Shown piece after piece: positions 1 to 8,791 of a DNA stretch of 64,000 nucleotides. Both the position numbers and the translations under genes were made by a program. Every line of letters begins with the position of its first letter. Position 1 is the stretch's first letter. A model generated the notes under the pieces. The model was not told where the DNA came from and searched no databases. It saw nothing but the letters and a program-made list of their open reading frames with translations. This DNA comes from Vibrio spartinae (GTDB taxonomy: Bacteria; Pseudomonadota; Gammaproteobacteria; Enterobacterales; Vibrionaceae): assembly GCF_024347135.1 (NCBI RefSeq), contig NZ_AP024908.1, positions 1,124,768 to 1,188,767 on the forward strand, given 5' to 3'.

Positions 1-174
1 GAAAAGATTTTTGAACCGTTTTATACCAGTAAAAGAGGTCATGGCGGGTCGGGACTGGGGCTCAATCTGGTCTTTAATCTGGTCACTCAGAGGCTGAAAG
101 GTCATTTGAAATTTACCTCAGAGCCGGGTCAAGGCGTTCAGTATCGCATTCAACTCCCGCAGACATTGGATTAA
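1..174 (+). CDS. Sensor histidine kinase, C-terminal fragment (cut by window edge)
   Basis: Reading frame 1 is open from the first base to a TAA at 172-174 and encodes 57 residues of a histidine kinase ATPase domain. The F-box (KIFEPFYT) and G2 box (GHGGSGLGL) are present; nothing further follows, so the kinase ends without a receiver domain. About two thirds of these residues are identical to the end of the next gene, so the two kinases are tandem paralogues. The upstream part, including the phospho-accepting histidine and sensor, lies outside the window. Identity as a kinase is secure; its signal is unknown. Confidence 0.88.
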   Translation, partial: EKIFEPFYTSKRGHGGSGLGLNLVFNLVTQRLKGHLKFTSEPGQGVQYRIQLPQTLD

Positions 175-228
175 TTTGAAAAACAGATGTCCCCAAGGTG
201 GACGATTGTCGGCTAGGGCCTCAAGAAT

Positions 229-2181
229 ATGACAACAGGTAAATACAGCACAGAATTGATTTCCCCGTTACGGAGCCGTCTTGGGCGACGCATGATTTTC
301 ATCCTGATTCTGATCAGTAGCGTGTTTACATTGATTTCCACAGTGACTCAGCTCTATTTCAATTACACACAACATATGGATCATATTGAAACACGCCATA
401 TAGAAATTCGCGACGTGCACGCGCATGTGCTGGCTTCGTTTATTTGGGACTTTAACCTGCCACGGTTGCAGCAGAGAATGGATCACTTGGTGCTTTTATC
501 TGATATTGACTGTTTAAAGGTTCAATCGGGTAATTACAGCCTCGCTGTTGGTAACCCGCGCACTTCAAAGGTGATTCGACATGTCTACCCACTGACTGTC
601 CGCGAACCGGTGAGTGATGAAACAAAATTGATCGGCACCATTACCGTTGAATCGAGCCTCGATAATATCTACAACATCCTGATTCGTGCATTTTTGACGA
701 CATTGGCGATTAATGCCCTCAAAACCACATTGGTCTGTTATCTGATCCTCGTTATTTTTCATCGAAGCATCAATCAGCGGATATATTCGATTGTGCGCTT
801 CCTGCAACGTTACAACCCGATGAACCCGGGGATGCAACTTGAAGTTTATCAGACGCCATTCATTACGCAGCACGATGATGAGTTATCGTTACTGGTCAAA
901 GAGACCAATAAATTAACCCAAAACCTCGGGGATTTTTACCAGAGCAATCATTTGGAACGGACTCGCTCAAGACATTTTGCACTGATATCATCGGACTGGC
1001 TCTGGGAAACGGATAACTCACTCCGGCTGACTTATGCCTCGGAAGGCATGTTGAACGCCTTACATCTATCGGAAAGTCATCCGACCCCTTTCAAGCAAAT
1101 CGAAGTGTTACAACCCGCACAGGAGCTACACCGCTTGCTCGCTCTCAAGCAGAGTTTCCAACAGTGTGAAGTCACCATCATTTTGGATGGTGCCCGACAG
1201 TGGTTTGTTTTTCAGGCACTGGCCCGCTATAGCGCCACGCATGAATTCCTCGGATTTCGGGGAACGGCTCTGAATATCACTGAGCTGAAATCCGGGCAGC
1301 TGGCCTTAAAGCAGTTCAATCAAGCGCTGGAAGATAAAGTCGAACAACGCACTGATGAGCTGGCACACAATGTGGCGCAACTCAAACAAGCTCAAACGCA
1401 ACTGATTCAATCAGAAAAATTTACCGCACTCGGAGGATTGGTTGCCGGTGTGGCGCATGAAGTCAACACCCCGCTTGGGATTGCCATTACAGCGACATCG
1501 GTCGCAGAAGATGTCAGAAAAATGCTGGAAGAGAGCTTCCATAATCAAACACTCACCACCCATCAGTTTACGGAACTGATCCAACAATTAAATTTAAGTG
1601 TCGATCTGTTGAAAGGCAATCTCACCCGGGCATCTCAATTAATGCAGAACTTTAAACAGACAGCGGTTGATCAAATCTCTGAGTGTCAGAGTCAATTTAA
1701 CATCTATCAGGTCTTGCAAGCCTTAATTGTCAGTATGTATCCGGAAACCAGAAAAGTGCCGGTTGAGCCAGAACTGGAAGGAGATGAGAACCTCATGATG
1801 AATAGTTTTCCGGGCGGTTTGACGCAAGTGATTGCCAACCTCATAATGAATAGCATCCGTCATGCATTCGACAACGAAAACACACCAGTCGCACCGCAGA
1901 TTATGATTCGTTTTCATGCCGAGGGGGAGTCAATTGTATTTGAGTATCTCGACAACGGCATTGGCATCCCTGAGAGTTTACATCAAAAAATATTTGAACC
2001 GTTCTATACCACCCAAAGAGGGCACGGTGGCTCGGGGCTTGGCCTGAGTTTAGTGTTTAATCTGGTGACCCAACAACTTCAGGGAACATTACAGTTTTCA
2101 TCCACTCCCGGACAAGGTCTCCACTATTGGCTCAAGCTTCCCAAGCAATTAAACATTCAAGAGCAAGAAACGGTATTGTAA
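229..2181 (+). CDS. Membrane sensor histidine kinase with PAS domain
   Basis: A 650-residue hybrid-free kinase. An N-terminal membrane segment (about residues 22-44), a periplasmic loop and a second membrane segment (about 150-177) precede a HAMP-like linker, a PAS-like domain (about 245-350) and a coiled coil. The H-box VAGVAHEVNTPLG carries the phospho-accepting His410; N-box (NLIMNSIRHAF), G1 (DNGIG) and G2 (GGSGLGLSL) boxes follow. The ATG at 229 lies 54 bp after the stop of the paralogous upstream kinase, suggesting one transcript. It ends 10 bp from the convergent HD-GYP response regulator gene, the obvious candidate partner. From memory, Vibrio cholerae chromosome II has a comparable kinase/HD-GYP pair. 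Signal unknown. Confidence 0.9.
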   Translation: MTTGKYSTELISPLRSRLGRRMIFILILISSVFTLISTVTQLYFNYTQHMDHIETRHIEIRDVHAHVLASFIWDFNLPRLQQRMDHLVLLSDIDCLKVQSGNYSLAVGNPRTSKVIRHVYPLTVREPVSDETKLIGTITVESSLDNIYNILIRAFLTTLAINALKTTLVCYLILVIFHRSINQRIYSIVRFLQRYNPMNPGMQLEVYQTPFITQHDDELSLLVKETNKLTQNLGDFYQSNHLERTRSRHFALISSDWLWETDNSLRLTYASEGMLNALHLSESHPTPFKQIEVLQPAQELHRLLALKQSFQQCEVTIILDGARQWFVFQALARYSATHEFLGFRGTALNITELKSGQLALKQFNQALEDKVEQRTDELAHNVAQLKQAQTQLIQSEKFTALGGLVAGVAHEVNTPLGIAITATSVAEDVRKMLEESFHNQTLTTHQFTELIQQLNLSVDLLKGNLTRASQLMQNFKQTAVDQISECQSQFNIYQVLQALIVSMYPETRKVPVEPELEGDENLMMNSFPGGLTQVIANLIMNSIRHAFDNENTPVAPQIMIRFHAEGESIVFEYLDNGIGIPESLHQKIFEPFYTTQRGHGGSGLGLSLVFNLVTQQLQGTLQFSSTPGQGLHYWLKLPKQLNIQEQETVL

Positions 2182-2191
2182 CGATTCAGAC

Positions 2192-3751
2192 TCAATCGGG
2201 CAGACTATTGCGAATGTTGATAAATTCATCCCAGTGTGCAATGAACAAGTCCACAAGCTGTGGGTCAAATTGTTTGCCTCGCTGGTCTAAAATTTCCTGT
2301 TTGATCTTGTCATCGGCCCAACTTTCTTTATAACAACGTTTCGCCCCCAGGGCATCGAAAACATCCGACAGTGCCGTAATTCGGCCACAAATCGGGATAC
2401 TTTCTCCGGATAAACCATGAGGATAACCGCTACCATCCCATCGCTCATGATGATACTCAGCGATGTCTTTCGCCATCACCATCAACGGACGCGCTGATTT
2501 ACTCAAAATTTCGACACCATACTCCACATGTTTTTGCATAATGGTCCATTCTTCATGATCCAACTTACTGCTCTTATGCAAAATGCTATCGGGCACGGCT
2601 ACTTTTCCGACATCATGTAACGGTGCTGCATGTTTGATCATTTTAACCTGCGTTTCATTCAAGCCATACAACTGAGCCAAACGCTCACTATACAATGACA
2701 CCCGCTGGACATGTGCACCAGTCTCTTTGCTACGAGCTTCAACAGCATTCGAGAGGTTATATACCAGCTCCACCGAGGTTTCCTGCAAATCGACAAACAA
2801 GTTGATATTGTCGAATGTCATGCAGATGTTCTGCATGTATATTTCCAACAACTGTTTATCAATATCCGATAATTCACCGTTCAAATTGACATAGAGGAGA
2901 TTCGAGACATCCCGTTCATCGCGGGTATGAAAAACATAAGCATCCCCATAATTTTGGGAGGCACATTTTGCCAAGACTTCCTGACAGCGCTGAGCGACCA
3001 AATCCGGGAGCACATTGAAACTACACTCTTTATAAAAGGAAACATATTTCCCTGTTGCGGCCAGTGTCAGAGCACGCTCGCCGTCTTCACGATCATGGGG
3101 ATAGACGATACAGTAAAAAGCAGAGGCTTCGAGCCCGAGAAGAGAAGTCAGTTGTTTCAATACCGTTGTCGCATAAGTTTTCAATGTTCTGGTATTTTGA
3201 ACCTTGGCTGAGGCTTCAATGACTCTGCTTAGTCCCTCCTTTTGTTCTTCAATGAGACATAAGTCCCGGTATGCTCTCAGCATCGAATAGAGTAAAGTCC
3301 GTAACTTCTGGGTGGTGAGCTCCGTTTTTTCTTTGTAGTCATCAATTTCATAATCTTGAATCACCTTTTCTTCCGGTGCCTGACCCGCTTGCCCTGTCCG
3401 TAGGACCAACCGGATAATACGATTACGACAGGTCTCCCGGATGAAGCGAACCAAATCCAGTCCCGCATATTCCGTTTCCATCACGACATCGATCAGTGCC
3501 AGTGCAATGTCATCTTCTTGTTTAAAGATGTCTTGCGCTTCACTGCCAGAGTAAGCAGAGATCAATTTCAAAGGACGTTTCTGAAAAACAAAATTACTGA
3601 GCGCCAGCTTTGTAATCTGGTGCATTTGTGCATCGTCATCGACCAGCAACACTTTCCAAGGCTCTAAACCCTGAACATTTGCCGATGAATGACTGTCTTT
3701 ATTTTCTTCATGATCTGAAGAGCCTGAACGCATATCTGCAAATAATTCCAT
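2192..3751 (-). CDS. Response regulator with HD-GYP c-di-GMP phosphodiesterase domain
   Basis: A 519-residue protein, REC - DUF3369-like middle region - HD-GYP. The receiver has the acidic pocket LLVDDD and the phospho-acceptor Asp in ALIDVV (about residue 88). The catalytic HD (LHDVGKVAVPD, about 379) and HHERWDGSGYP (about 434-444) are intact, so c-di-GMP hydrolysis to GMP is expected. I chose the ATG at 3751, preceded by AAAGAGG at 5 bp spacing; a GTG two codons upstream is less likely. It is convergent with the kinase at 229-2181. Regulation by one or both neighbouring kinases is an inference from position. Confidence 0.93.
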   Translation of the reverse strand: MELFADMRSGSSDHEENKDSHSSANVQGLEPWKVLLVDDDAQMHQITKLALSNFVFQKRPLKLISAYSGSEAQDIFKQEDDIALALIDVVMETEYAGLDLVRFIRETCRNRIIRLVLRTGQAGQAPEEKVIQDYEIDDYKEKTELTTQKLRTLLYSMLRAYRDLCLIEEQKEGLSRVIEASAKVQNTRTLKTYATTVLKQLTSLLGLEASAFYCIVYPHDREDGERALTLAATGKYVSFYKECSFNVLPDLVAQRCQEVLAKCASQNYGDAYVFHTRDERDVSNLLYVNLNGELSDIDKQLLEIYMQNICMTFDNINLFVDLQETSVELVYNLSNAVEARSKETGAHVQRVSLYSERLAQLYGLNETQVKMIKHAAPLHDVGKVAVPDSILHKSSKLDHEEWTIMQKHVEYGVEILSKSARPLMVMAKDIAEYHHERWDGSGYPHGLSGESIPICGRITALSDVFDALGAKRCYKESWADDKIKQEILDQRGKQFDPQLVDLFIAHWDEFINIRNSLPD

Positions 3752-4067
3752 AAACACCTCTTTTTCATCGGCCTAATATAGTTTTAGCACATCCCTATCA
3801 CTCTTAACGGTTTTATTCTGACTTATCGGAACAACATCAAAAAAGCATGGGCCTTTCACATGCGTTATATTTTCAAATCAAATAGTTACCTTTACGGGGA
3901 CAGTCACTACCTGGGTCACAAAGTTACAATTTAGGTTGCATCAATTTGAAACCGATACATTGTGCTCAGAGAACAGGTCAAAAGCATATTAAGTCGTATG
4001 GTGCGAAAGCACACTGAGCCGGACAAGCGTCCCTCAGGAATACAGGCACCAACTAATCACATATGAA
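3752..4067. other. Intergenic region upstream of the HD-GYP gene, no gene recognised
   Basis: This 316-bp stretch holds the promoter side of the HD-GYP gene and the region beyond the 3' end of the NadD-like gene. I see only short local hairpins (for example GTGC-GAAA-GCAC near 4001) and no open frame with a ribosome binding site. I compared it by eye with c-di-GMP-I riboswitch core motifs because of the neighbouring HD-GYP gene and found no match. Confidence 0.4.
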
Positions 4068-4152
4068 TCATTATTCACATAAAGTATCATTCATATGAAA
4101 CACTATTTGCATAAAGCATTATTCACATAAAACATTATTCACATGAAACATT
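4068..4152. repeat. Degenerate 16-17 bp tandem repeat at the 3' end of the NadD-like gene
   Basis: About five consecutive copies of a 16-17 bp unit resembling CATTATTCACATAAAA (variants TATCATTCATATGAAA, CACTATTTGCATAAAG, CATTATTCACATGAAA). The array starts at the stop codon of the minus-strand NadD-like gene and extends away from it. The units are AT-rich and lack dyad symmetry. It is one of several intergenic arrays in this window with the same period but a different sequence. Confidence 0.8.
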
Positions 4153-4666
4153 AGTGATAGAGCGATAGTGAATGGATCAATTGAGCAACAGACGGTGTCG
4201 TTAATGTATCGATCGTCTTGCCTTGCTGAAGTCCTTGGCGGATGTCCGTGCTGCGAACGGGCACTTTTTCCGGACAGGCCATGACATTAAATTGCTTGAG
4301 GATATCTTTCGCTCGAAAAAAACGGGCGAATTGAAACAAATTATCCGGGCCCATCACAAACGTCAGTTCATCCTGCGGATAAATGTCCTGTAATGCGGTC
4401 AATACCGCATAAGTGGTAATGTGCTTGCCGGGAAGATAAAGCTGCTCTTCAATTGCAGAGCGTTGAATATTATCACCGCCTAAATCGGATATCAGTGCAT
4501 CAACCAAGCGACATCGTTGCTCGTAAGGGAGCATCTTCTTTCCCCATGCATGAGCGAGACTCGGGACGAGTAAAATTTGATCAAAATGACTCAATGAATC
4601 AATCACACTTTTGTGACCCAAACTTGGTGGGTTAAAAGCGCTGCCAAATACAGCGATTTTCAACAT
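4151..4666 (-). CDS. Nicotinate(-nicotinamide) nucleotide adenylyltransferase, NadD family
   Basis: A 171-residue nucleotidyltransferase that would adenylylate nicotinate mononucleotide to deamido-NAD. It has the N-terminal signature GSAFNPPSLGH, a FVMGPDNLFQF segment typical of NadD, and a C-terminal RSTDIRQGL that matches the (S/T)xxR motif binding ATP phosphates. The longer frame starts at TTG (4684); I prefer the ATG at 4666, which has GAAAGGAAGG just upstream. It is divergent from NAD synthetase nadE, the next step in the pathway. It is shorter than E. coli NadD (213 aa) and may be a second, chromosome II paralogue, so I give no symbol. Confidence 0.85.
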   Translation of the reverse strand: MLKIAVFGSAFNPPSLGHKSVIDSLSHFDQILLVPSLAHAWGKKMLPYEQRCRLVDALISDLGGDNIQRSAIEEQLYLPGKHITTYAVLTALQDIYPQDELTFVMGPDNLFQFARFFRAKDILKQFNVMACPEKVPVRSTDIRQGLQQGKTIDTLTTPSVAQLIHSLSLYH

Positions 4667-4735
4667 ATCCTTCCTTTCTGGCAATTATCCGGTTTTCTAA
4701 TTCAACGAAATAGGTATGATACTAAAAAGTTGTTA

Positions 4736-4798
4736 TATACCCAAGTGACCTCAAGATACGGGATTGCGCGTATCTCCCGATCACGGTGACTTGAGCTT
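4736..4798. repeat. Imperfect palindromic element with ATATACCCAAGT end
   Basis: The stretch can fold into one hairpin: outer arms CAAGTGACC (4742-4750) and GGTGACTTG, inner arms AGATACG and CGTATCT around an 8-base loop. Partial relatives of the outer part occur at about 13528-13553 (ACCCAAGTAACC) and 40388-40414 (GCGACTTGGGTATATA). This suggests a dispersed intergenic repeat family; it lies in the nadD-nadE divergent region. Confidence 0.55.
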
Positions 4799-4803
4799 CA
4801 TAC

Positions 4804-4837
4804 TATCAGTTTATTCTTGTTATCAGTTTATTCTTGT
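4804..4837. repeat. Perfect 17-bp tandem duplication in the nadE leader
   Basis: TATCAGTTTATTCTTGT occurs twice with no gap (4804-4820 and 4821-4837), directly before the nadE ribosome binding site. It puts extra in-frame codons upstream of nadE that are unlikely to be translated. Confidence 0.9.
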
Positions 4838-4855
4838 ACGAAAAGGAATCTCAAA

Positions 4856-5686
4856 ATGGAACAGCTTATTCGCGAGGAAATGCGTGTCCAACCCACTATC
4901 AACCCAGAATATGAAATTCAGCGTCGTATTGACTTTATCAAACGCAAATTGACTGAATCCGGCTGTAAATCTCTGGTGCTCGGTATCAGCGGTGGCATTG
5001 ACTCGGCCACTTGTGGTCGTCTGGCACAGTTGGCGGTTAATCAGCTCAATGAGGCGCATCCAGACACCCCGTATCAATTCATCGCGGTCAGATTGCCCTA
5101 TGGTGAGCAAAAAGATGAAGATGAAGCGCAACTCTCTATCACCTTTATTGAGCCGAGCCATGCTGTTTCTGTGAATATTAAAGCGGGCGTTGACGGCCTT
5201 CACGCTGCGTCTCACCAAGCACTGGCAGGAACCGGATTACTCCCAGAAGACCATGCACAACTGGATTTCGTGAAAGGCAACGTCAAAGCTCGTGCCCGCA
5301 TGATTGCCCAATACGAAATTGCGGGTTATGTGCGTGGCCTTGTGCTCGGCACCGACCACTCCGCAGAAAATATTACTGGTTTTTATACCAAGTTTGGTGA
5401 TGGTGCATGTGACCTCGCCCCATTGTTCGGATTAAATAAACGTCAGGTTCGTCAGGTTGCTGCAACACTGGGTGCACCGGATGTACTGGTCAATAAAGTT
5501 CCGACGGCTGATTTGGAAGAACTGGCACCGCAAAAAGCGGATGAAGCAGCGCTGAATCTGACCTACGATCAGATTGATGATTTTCTGGAAGGAAAACCGG
5601 TTCCGCAGGGCGTCATTGATCGATTAGTCGCAATTTATCAGGCCACTCAGCATAAACGTCAGCCAATTCCGACAATTTACGACTAA
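4856..5686 (+). CDS. nadE: NH3-dependent NAD+ synthetase
   Basis: A 276-residue enzyme (E. coli NadE is 275) that amidates deamido-NAD to NAD+ using ATP and ammonia. The PP-loop [15 protein letters not shown] lies near residue 47, and later conserved segments ([27 protein letters not shown]) are intact. There is no glutaminase domain, so it depends on free ammonia. The start at 4856 is set by AAAAGGAAT at 4841-4849; the frame is open further upstream only through the duplicated 17-bp repeat. It diverges from the NadD-like gene, forming an NAD module. Confidence 0.96.
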   Translation: MEQLIREEMRVQPTINPEYEIQRRIDFIKRKLTESGCKSLVLGISGGIDSATCGRLAQLAVNQLNEAHPDTPYQFIAVRLPYGEQKDEDEAQLSITFIEPSHAVSVNIKAGVDGLHAASHQALAGTGLLPEDHAQLDFVKGNVKARARMIAQYEIAGYVRGLVLGTDHSAENITGFYTKFGDGACDLAPLFGLNKRQVRQVAATLGAPDVLVNKVPTADLEELAPQKADEAALNLTYDQIDDFLEGKPVPQGVIDRLVAIYQATQHKRQPIPTIYD

Positions 5687-5701
5687 TTTTCCCACCTAAA
5701 T

Positions 5702-5739
5702 GTTGTGGGAGATCAATCAACGGTATGATCCCCCACAAC
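5702..5739. terminator. Hairpin after nadE
   Basis: GTTGTGGGAGATCA and TGATCCCCCACAAC form a 14-bp stem with one mismatch around a 10-base loop. No long T-run follows, so it may work as a weak terminator or transcript stabiliser between nadE and the Dcu transporter. Confidence 0.6.
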
Positions 5740-5928
5740 CTATTAACACTCCCATCCAGTAAACAACACATCATATTTGCATCGCAGTCACGTTTTTATT
5801 CCATAATGTGAGTTCTCTCCGATCGCGTAACACTTTTAAAAAAACGACGAGTGAACATGATTATCGTCAATATTTTTTTCACCATATCGATGATGATGAA
5901 GTAACGAATTGTTATAGGAGTTTACAAT

Positions 5929-7257
5929 ATGTTGTATATGGAGTTTTTTTTCCTATTATTGATGCTTTACATTGGCTCTCGATACGGTGGTATCGGCTTG
6001 GGCGTGGTGTCTGGGATCGGTTTGGTTATCGAAGTATTTATCTTCAAAATGCCTCCGACTTCCCCGCCCATCAATGTCATGCTCATCATTTTGGCCGTGG
6101 TCACCTGTGCATCCATTCTTGAAGCCGCTGGTGGATTGAAGTACATGTTACAGGTCGCTGAACGCCTGCTACGGAAAAATCCCAAACGCGTTACCCTCAT
6201 CGCACCGTTTGTCACCTATACCATGACTTTTTTGCTGGGTACCGGCCATGCGGTCTATTCCATTATGCCAATCATTGGTGATGTCGCACTGAAAAATGGG
6301 ATTCGCCCAGAACGCCCGATGGCTGCCGCTTCTGTGGCTTCGCAAGTAGCGATTACAGCGTCTCCGATTTCAGCGGCTGTGGTTTATTATCTGGCTCAGT
6401 TAGTGAATGTTCAGGCTAATATCACACTCCTTTCTATTCTGATGGTCACTGTACCAGCCACACTTTGCGGTACACTCGCGATGTCGTTGTACAGTCTGAA
6501 ACGAGGAAAAGAACTGCAAGATGACCCAGAGTATCAGGCTCGTCTGAAAGATCCCGTTTGGCAAGAAGAGATCCGAAATACAACCGCAACAACGCTGAAT
6601 GAAACCCTACCGGCAAAAGCAAGAAACTCTGTTTTACTCTTTATTAGCTCCATTCTCTGTATTGTCTTGATTGCGATGGTGCCGGAAATCAGAACTATCA
6701 GCGAAGGGGCGAAACCCATCAGTATGGCCGTTGTAATCCAGATGATGATGCTCTGCTTTGGCGGGATTATTCTGCTGGTCACCCGCACAAATCCGAAAAA
6801 TGTCCCTGATGGCGTCGTCTTTAAATCTGGGATGGTTGCCGCCATTGCAATCTTTGGGATTGCCTGGATGTCAGATACTTATTTCCAATATGCGATGCCT
6901 CAGTTCAAGTCTGGGATTGTTGAAATGGTTCAGTTATATCCTTGGACCTTCGCGCTGGCGCTCTTCGTTGTTTCTGTCGTGGTCAACTCTCAAGCCGCAA
7001 CCGCTCGGATGATGCTGCCGGTCGGGCTGGCTTTGGGCCTGAACCCTGCATTGTTGATCGGCCTGATGCCTGCCGTTTATGGTTATTTCTTTATTCCGAA
7101 CTATCCATCGGATATCGCCACCGTCAACTTTGATGTCTCCGGTACGACGAAAATAGGAAAATGGTACTTTAATCACTCGTTTATGGCGGTCGGTCTCATT
7201 GCCGTTGTGACGGGCTGTATTGTCGGTTATCTGCTGGCTCAGGTGGTGATTGGCTAA
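5929..7257 (+). CDS. Anaerobic C4-dicarboxylate transporter, DcuA/DcuB family
   Basis: A 442-residue, very hydrophobic protein with 10 or more membrane segments, the usual Dcu length. Family signatures include GGLKYMLQVAERLLRKNPK, a GTGHAVYSIMPII segment, SQVAITASPISAAVVYYLAQL, NSQAATARMMLP and NYPSDIATVNFD.SGTTKIGKW. Features of both DcuA and DcuB are visible, so I do not choose a symbol. The family exchanges fumarate, succinate, malate or aspartate across the inner membrane, mainly in fumarate respiration. TAGGAG lies upstream of the ATG. A clear terminator follows, so it seems to be a single-gene unit. Confidence 0.92.
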   Translation: MLYMEFFFLLLMLYIGSRYGGIGLGVVSGIGLVIEVFIFKMPPTSPPINVMLIILAVVTCASILEAAGGLKYMLQVAERLLRKNPKRVTLIAPFVTYTMTFLLGTGHAVYSIMPIIGDVALKNGIRPERPMAAASVASQVAITASPISAAVVYYLAQLVNVQANITLLSILMVTVPATLCGTLAMSLYSLKRGKELQDDPEYQARLKDPVWQEEIRNTTATTLNETLPAKARNSVLLFISSILCIVLIAMVPEIRTISEGAKPISMAVVIQMMMLCFGGIILLVTRTNPKNVPDGVVFKSGMVAAIAIFGIAWMSDTYFQYAMPQFKSGIVEMVQLYPWTFALALFVVSVVVNSQAATARMMLPVGLALGLNPALLIGLMPAVYGYFFIPNYPSDIATVNFDVSGTTKIGKWYFNHSFMAVGLIAVVTGCIVGYLLAQVVIG

Positions 7258-7282
7258 ACTTTTACACACTCATCACGCAACA

Positions 7283-7307
7283 AGCCCCTGAATATCAGGG
7301 GCTTTTT
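7283..7307 (+). terminator. Rho-independent terminator of the Dcu transporter gene
   Basis: AGCCCCTGA-ATA-TCAGGGGCT, a perfect 9-bp stem, is followed by TTTTT. Confidence 0.95.
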
Positions 7308-7380
7308 CGTGATAACGCTGAACTGCCAATCACCTTGAATGATGAGTGAAATCACATGACCCCATTATTTCTCATCCCAC

Positions 7381-7428
7381 CTATTTTTTATCTAAACTAT
7401 TTTTCATCTAAGCTATTTTTCATCTAAC
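7381..7428. repeat. 16-bp tandem repeat duplicating the end of the carbonic anhydrase gene
   Basis: Three consecutive units, CTATTTTTTATCTAAA, CTATTTTTCATCTAAG and CTATTTTTCATCTAAC. The last one (7413-7428) is the coding end of the minus-strand gene, encoding Leu-Asp-Glu-Lys-stop. The two others repeat the same 16 bp, stop codon included, just outside the gene. Confidence 0.9.
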
Positions 7429-8126
7429 ACTACGCGCGCATTGCGTGCCTGAACGGGGCGATTGTTGTGCCCCATGACAGAAGCCAGTACATTCTCCTGC
7501 TTGGTCGAGAGCGTTTTCGTCTGTTTCATCACAAACCAACGTACCCCTTCACTACACGGTGGCGTGGTGAGCGAACCATTGAAACGATAATATTTCTGCG
7601 TTGGCGGCAGTAAATCTTTCACAGGGAAAGAAACCGGCACTGCGTCGCCTTTTCCCGGTAATTTCTGTGTCAACAGCGTCAACTCCTGATTCGCGCCCCC
7701 GATATCAAACATCACGGCAATAACAGCCAGATTGCCGTCACTGTCTTGATGAACAAAGTGAGCTTCCAAAGGATATTGGTGATTCTTAATCAAATTTTCG
7801 GAAGGGGTATGAAAATGAAATTGCTTTAGTTCAAAAAGCTTGCCATCAACGGTCAGCGTATTGTTACCGGTGATGGTTGCCTGTAACGTATGACCATTGT
7901 TGGTCAGGGTCGTCACTTGCCCTTGGTAATCAATCGCCAAAGGCTTCAGTTCGGATGTGACTGTCTCCGTCAGATTAATCGGACTCTGGTTTCTCCCGGT
8001 CTCACAAACCTTGGAGACATGCCCCCAGTGTTTCGGACCATGTTCACCAATATATCCCCATTCTGAAGCCTGAGTCATGGTGGAGAATAAAGCGCCTACT
8101 GATATTGCCAATATAATTTTTTTCAT
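7413..8126 (-). CDS. Periplasmic alpha-type carbonic anhydrase
   Basis: A 237-residue enzyme interconverting CO2 and bicarbonate. Residues 1-20 form a signal peptide (MKKIILAISVGALFSTMTQA) cleaved before SEWGYIG. The zinc ligands are visible in QFHFHTPSEN (two His) and EAHFVH (third His); NQSPINL and the C-terminal LTTPPCSEGVRW with its Cys are also typical of secreted bacterial alpha enzymes. The start at 8126 has GGAAAG upstream; a longer frame to 8207 would place 27 residues before the signal peptide. Its 3' end is tandemly duplicated. Confidence 0.95.
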   Translation of the reverse strand: MKKIILAISVGALFSTMTQASEWGYIGEHGPKHWGHVSKVCETGRNQSPINLTETVTSELKPLAIDYQGQVTTLTNNGHTLQATITGNNTLTVDGKLFELKQFHFHTPSENLIKNHQYPLEAHFVHQDSDGNLAVIAVMFDIGGANQELTLLTQKLPGKGDAVPVSFPVKDLLPPTQKYYRFNGSLTTPPCSEGVRWFVMKQTKTLSTKQENVLASVMGHNNRPVQARNARVVLDEK

Positions 8127-8242
8127 TGTCTTTCCATGTCGTGATATCAAATACGATTGCGATACAACGGATATGTGTTGTGTTGTCTTATTTTTATTTA
8201 TAATCAAAGACTAAGATGAAGATACCTTGTCGGTGTTTGAGT

Positions 8243-8590
8243 CTATCTCACCAAACTCCGGTACTCAATAACGACTTGATTGCCATCCACATAAACCGAA
8301 TCAATATCACCATCGATAATCACTCGATTGACTAGTTTGACTTGCTGTTGCCCTTCCCGTTGCTGTTTGATCAGGCTGGGCATGAACAGATAGGGATCGA
8401 CATGGAGATATCGACAGAAAGATTGTACGAATTGCTGCGTCAGTGGCTCACGCCCCCGCAAAATGTTGGACAGTTGGATTTGGGTCAGTCCCAACTGCTT
8501 AGCCACTTCCATCTGTGTCAGATGCATTCTCGCTTTTTGCGACATCCAAACATGATAAAGTGCGTCAAGATCATCCGATGTATATGCCAT
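8243..8590 (-). CDS. Small XRE-type helix-turn-helix regulator
   Basis: A 115-residue protein whose central part (MTQMEVAKQLGLTQIQLSNILRGREPLT-like, about residues 25-52) is a Cro/CI helix-turn-helix. The C-terminal part (KLVNRVIIDGDIDSVYVDGNQVVIEYR) looks like a small beta domain of unknown role. The ATG at 8590 has AGAGGAA about 8 bp upstream; a longer frame to 8641 would run into the repeat array. Five 17-bp direct repeats lie immediately upstream and could be an operator, but that is inference. Target genes are unknown. Confidence 0.8.
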   Translation of the reverse strand: MAYTSDDLDALYHVWMSQKARMHLTQMEVAKQLGLTQIQLSNILRGREPLTQQFVQSFCRYLHVDPYLFMPSLIKQQREGQQQVKLVNRVIIDGDIDSVYVDGNQVVIEYRSLVR

Positions 8591-8625
8591 AAAGGGATTT
8601 CCTCTAAGAATGTTGTCAACCAAAC

Positions 8626-8710
8626 CGACAGTTATCAACAATGGATAGTTATCAACAACGGATAGCTATCAACAACGGATAGTTATCGACAACGGACGGC
8701 GATCAACAAC
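8626..8710. repeat. Five 17-bp direct repeats upstream of the XRE regulator
   Basis: Units GGATAGTTATCAACAAC at 8643-8659, with near-identical copies at 8626-8642, 8660-8676, 8677-8693 and a weaker one at 8694-8710; a decayed sixth may follow. They are exactly head to tail with no spacer, 36 bp or more from the regulator's start codon. They could be iterated operators or slippage products. Confidence 0.9.
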
Positions 8711-8791
8711 AACTGATAGCGATAAATCCCGACAATATGACAGATGTGTATGAGTCATGTGTCAACCAATCGTCATGATTGATTGATGACA

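Noticed and set aside
3870..4050. Possible c-di-GMP riboswitch near the HD-GYP gene
   Set aside because: The conserved core elements of the c-di-GMP-I class are missing on both strands; only small local hairpins are present.
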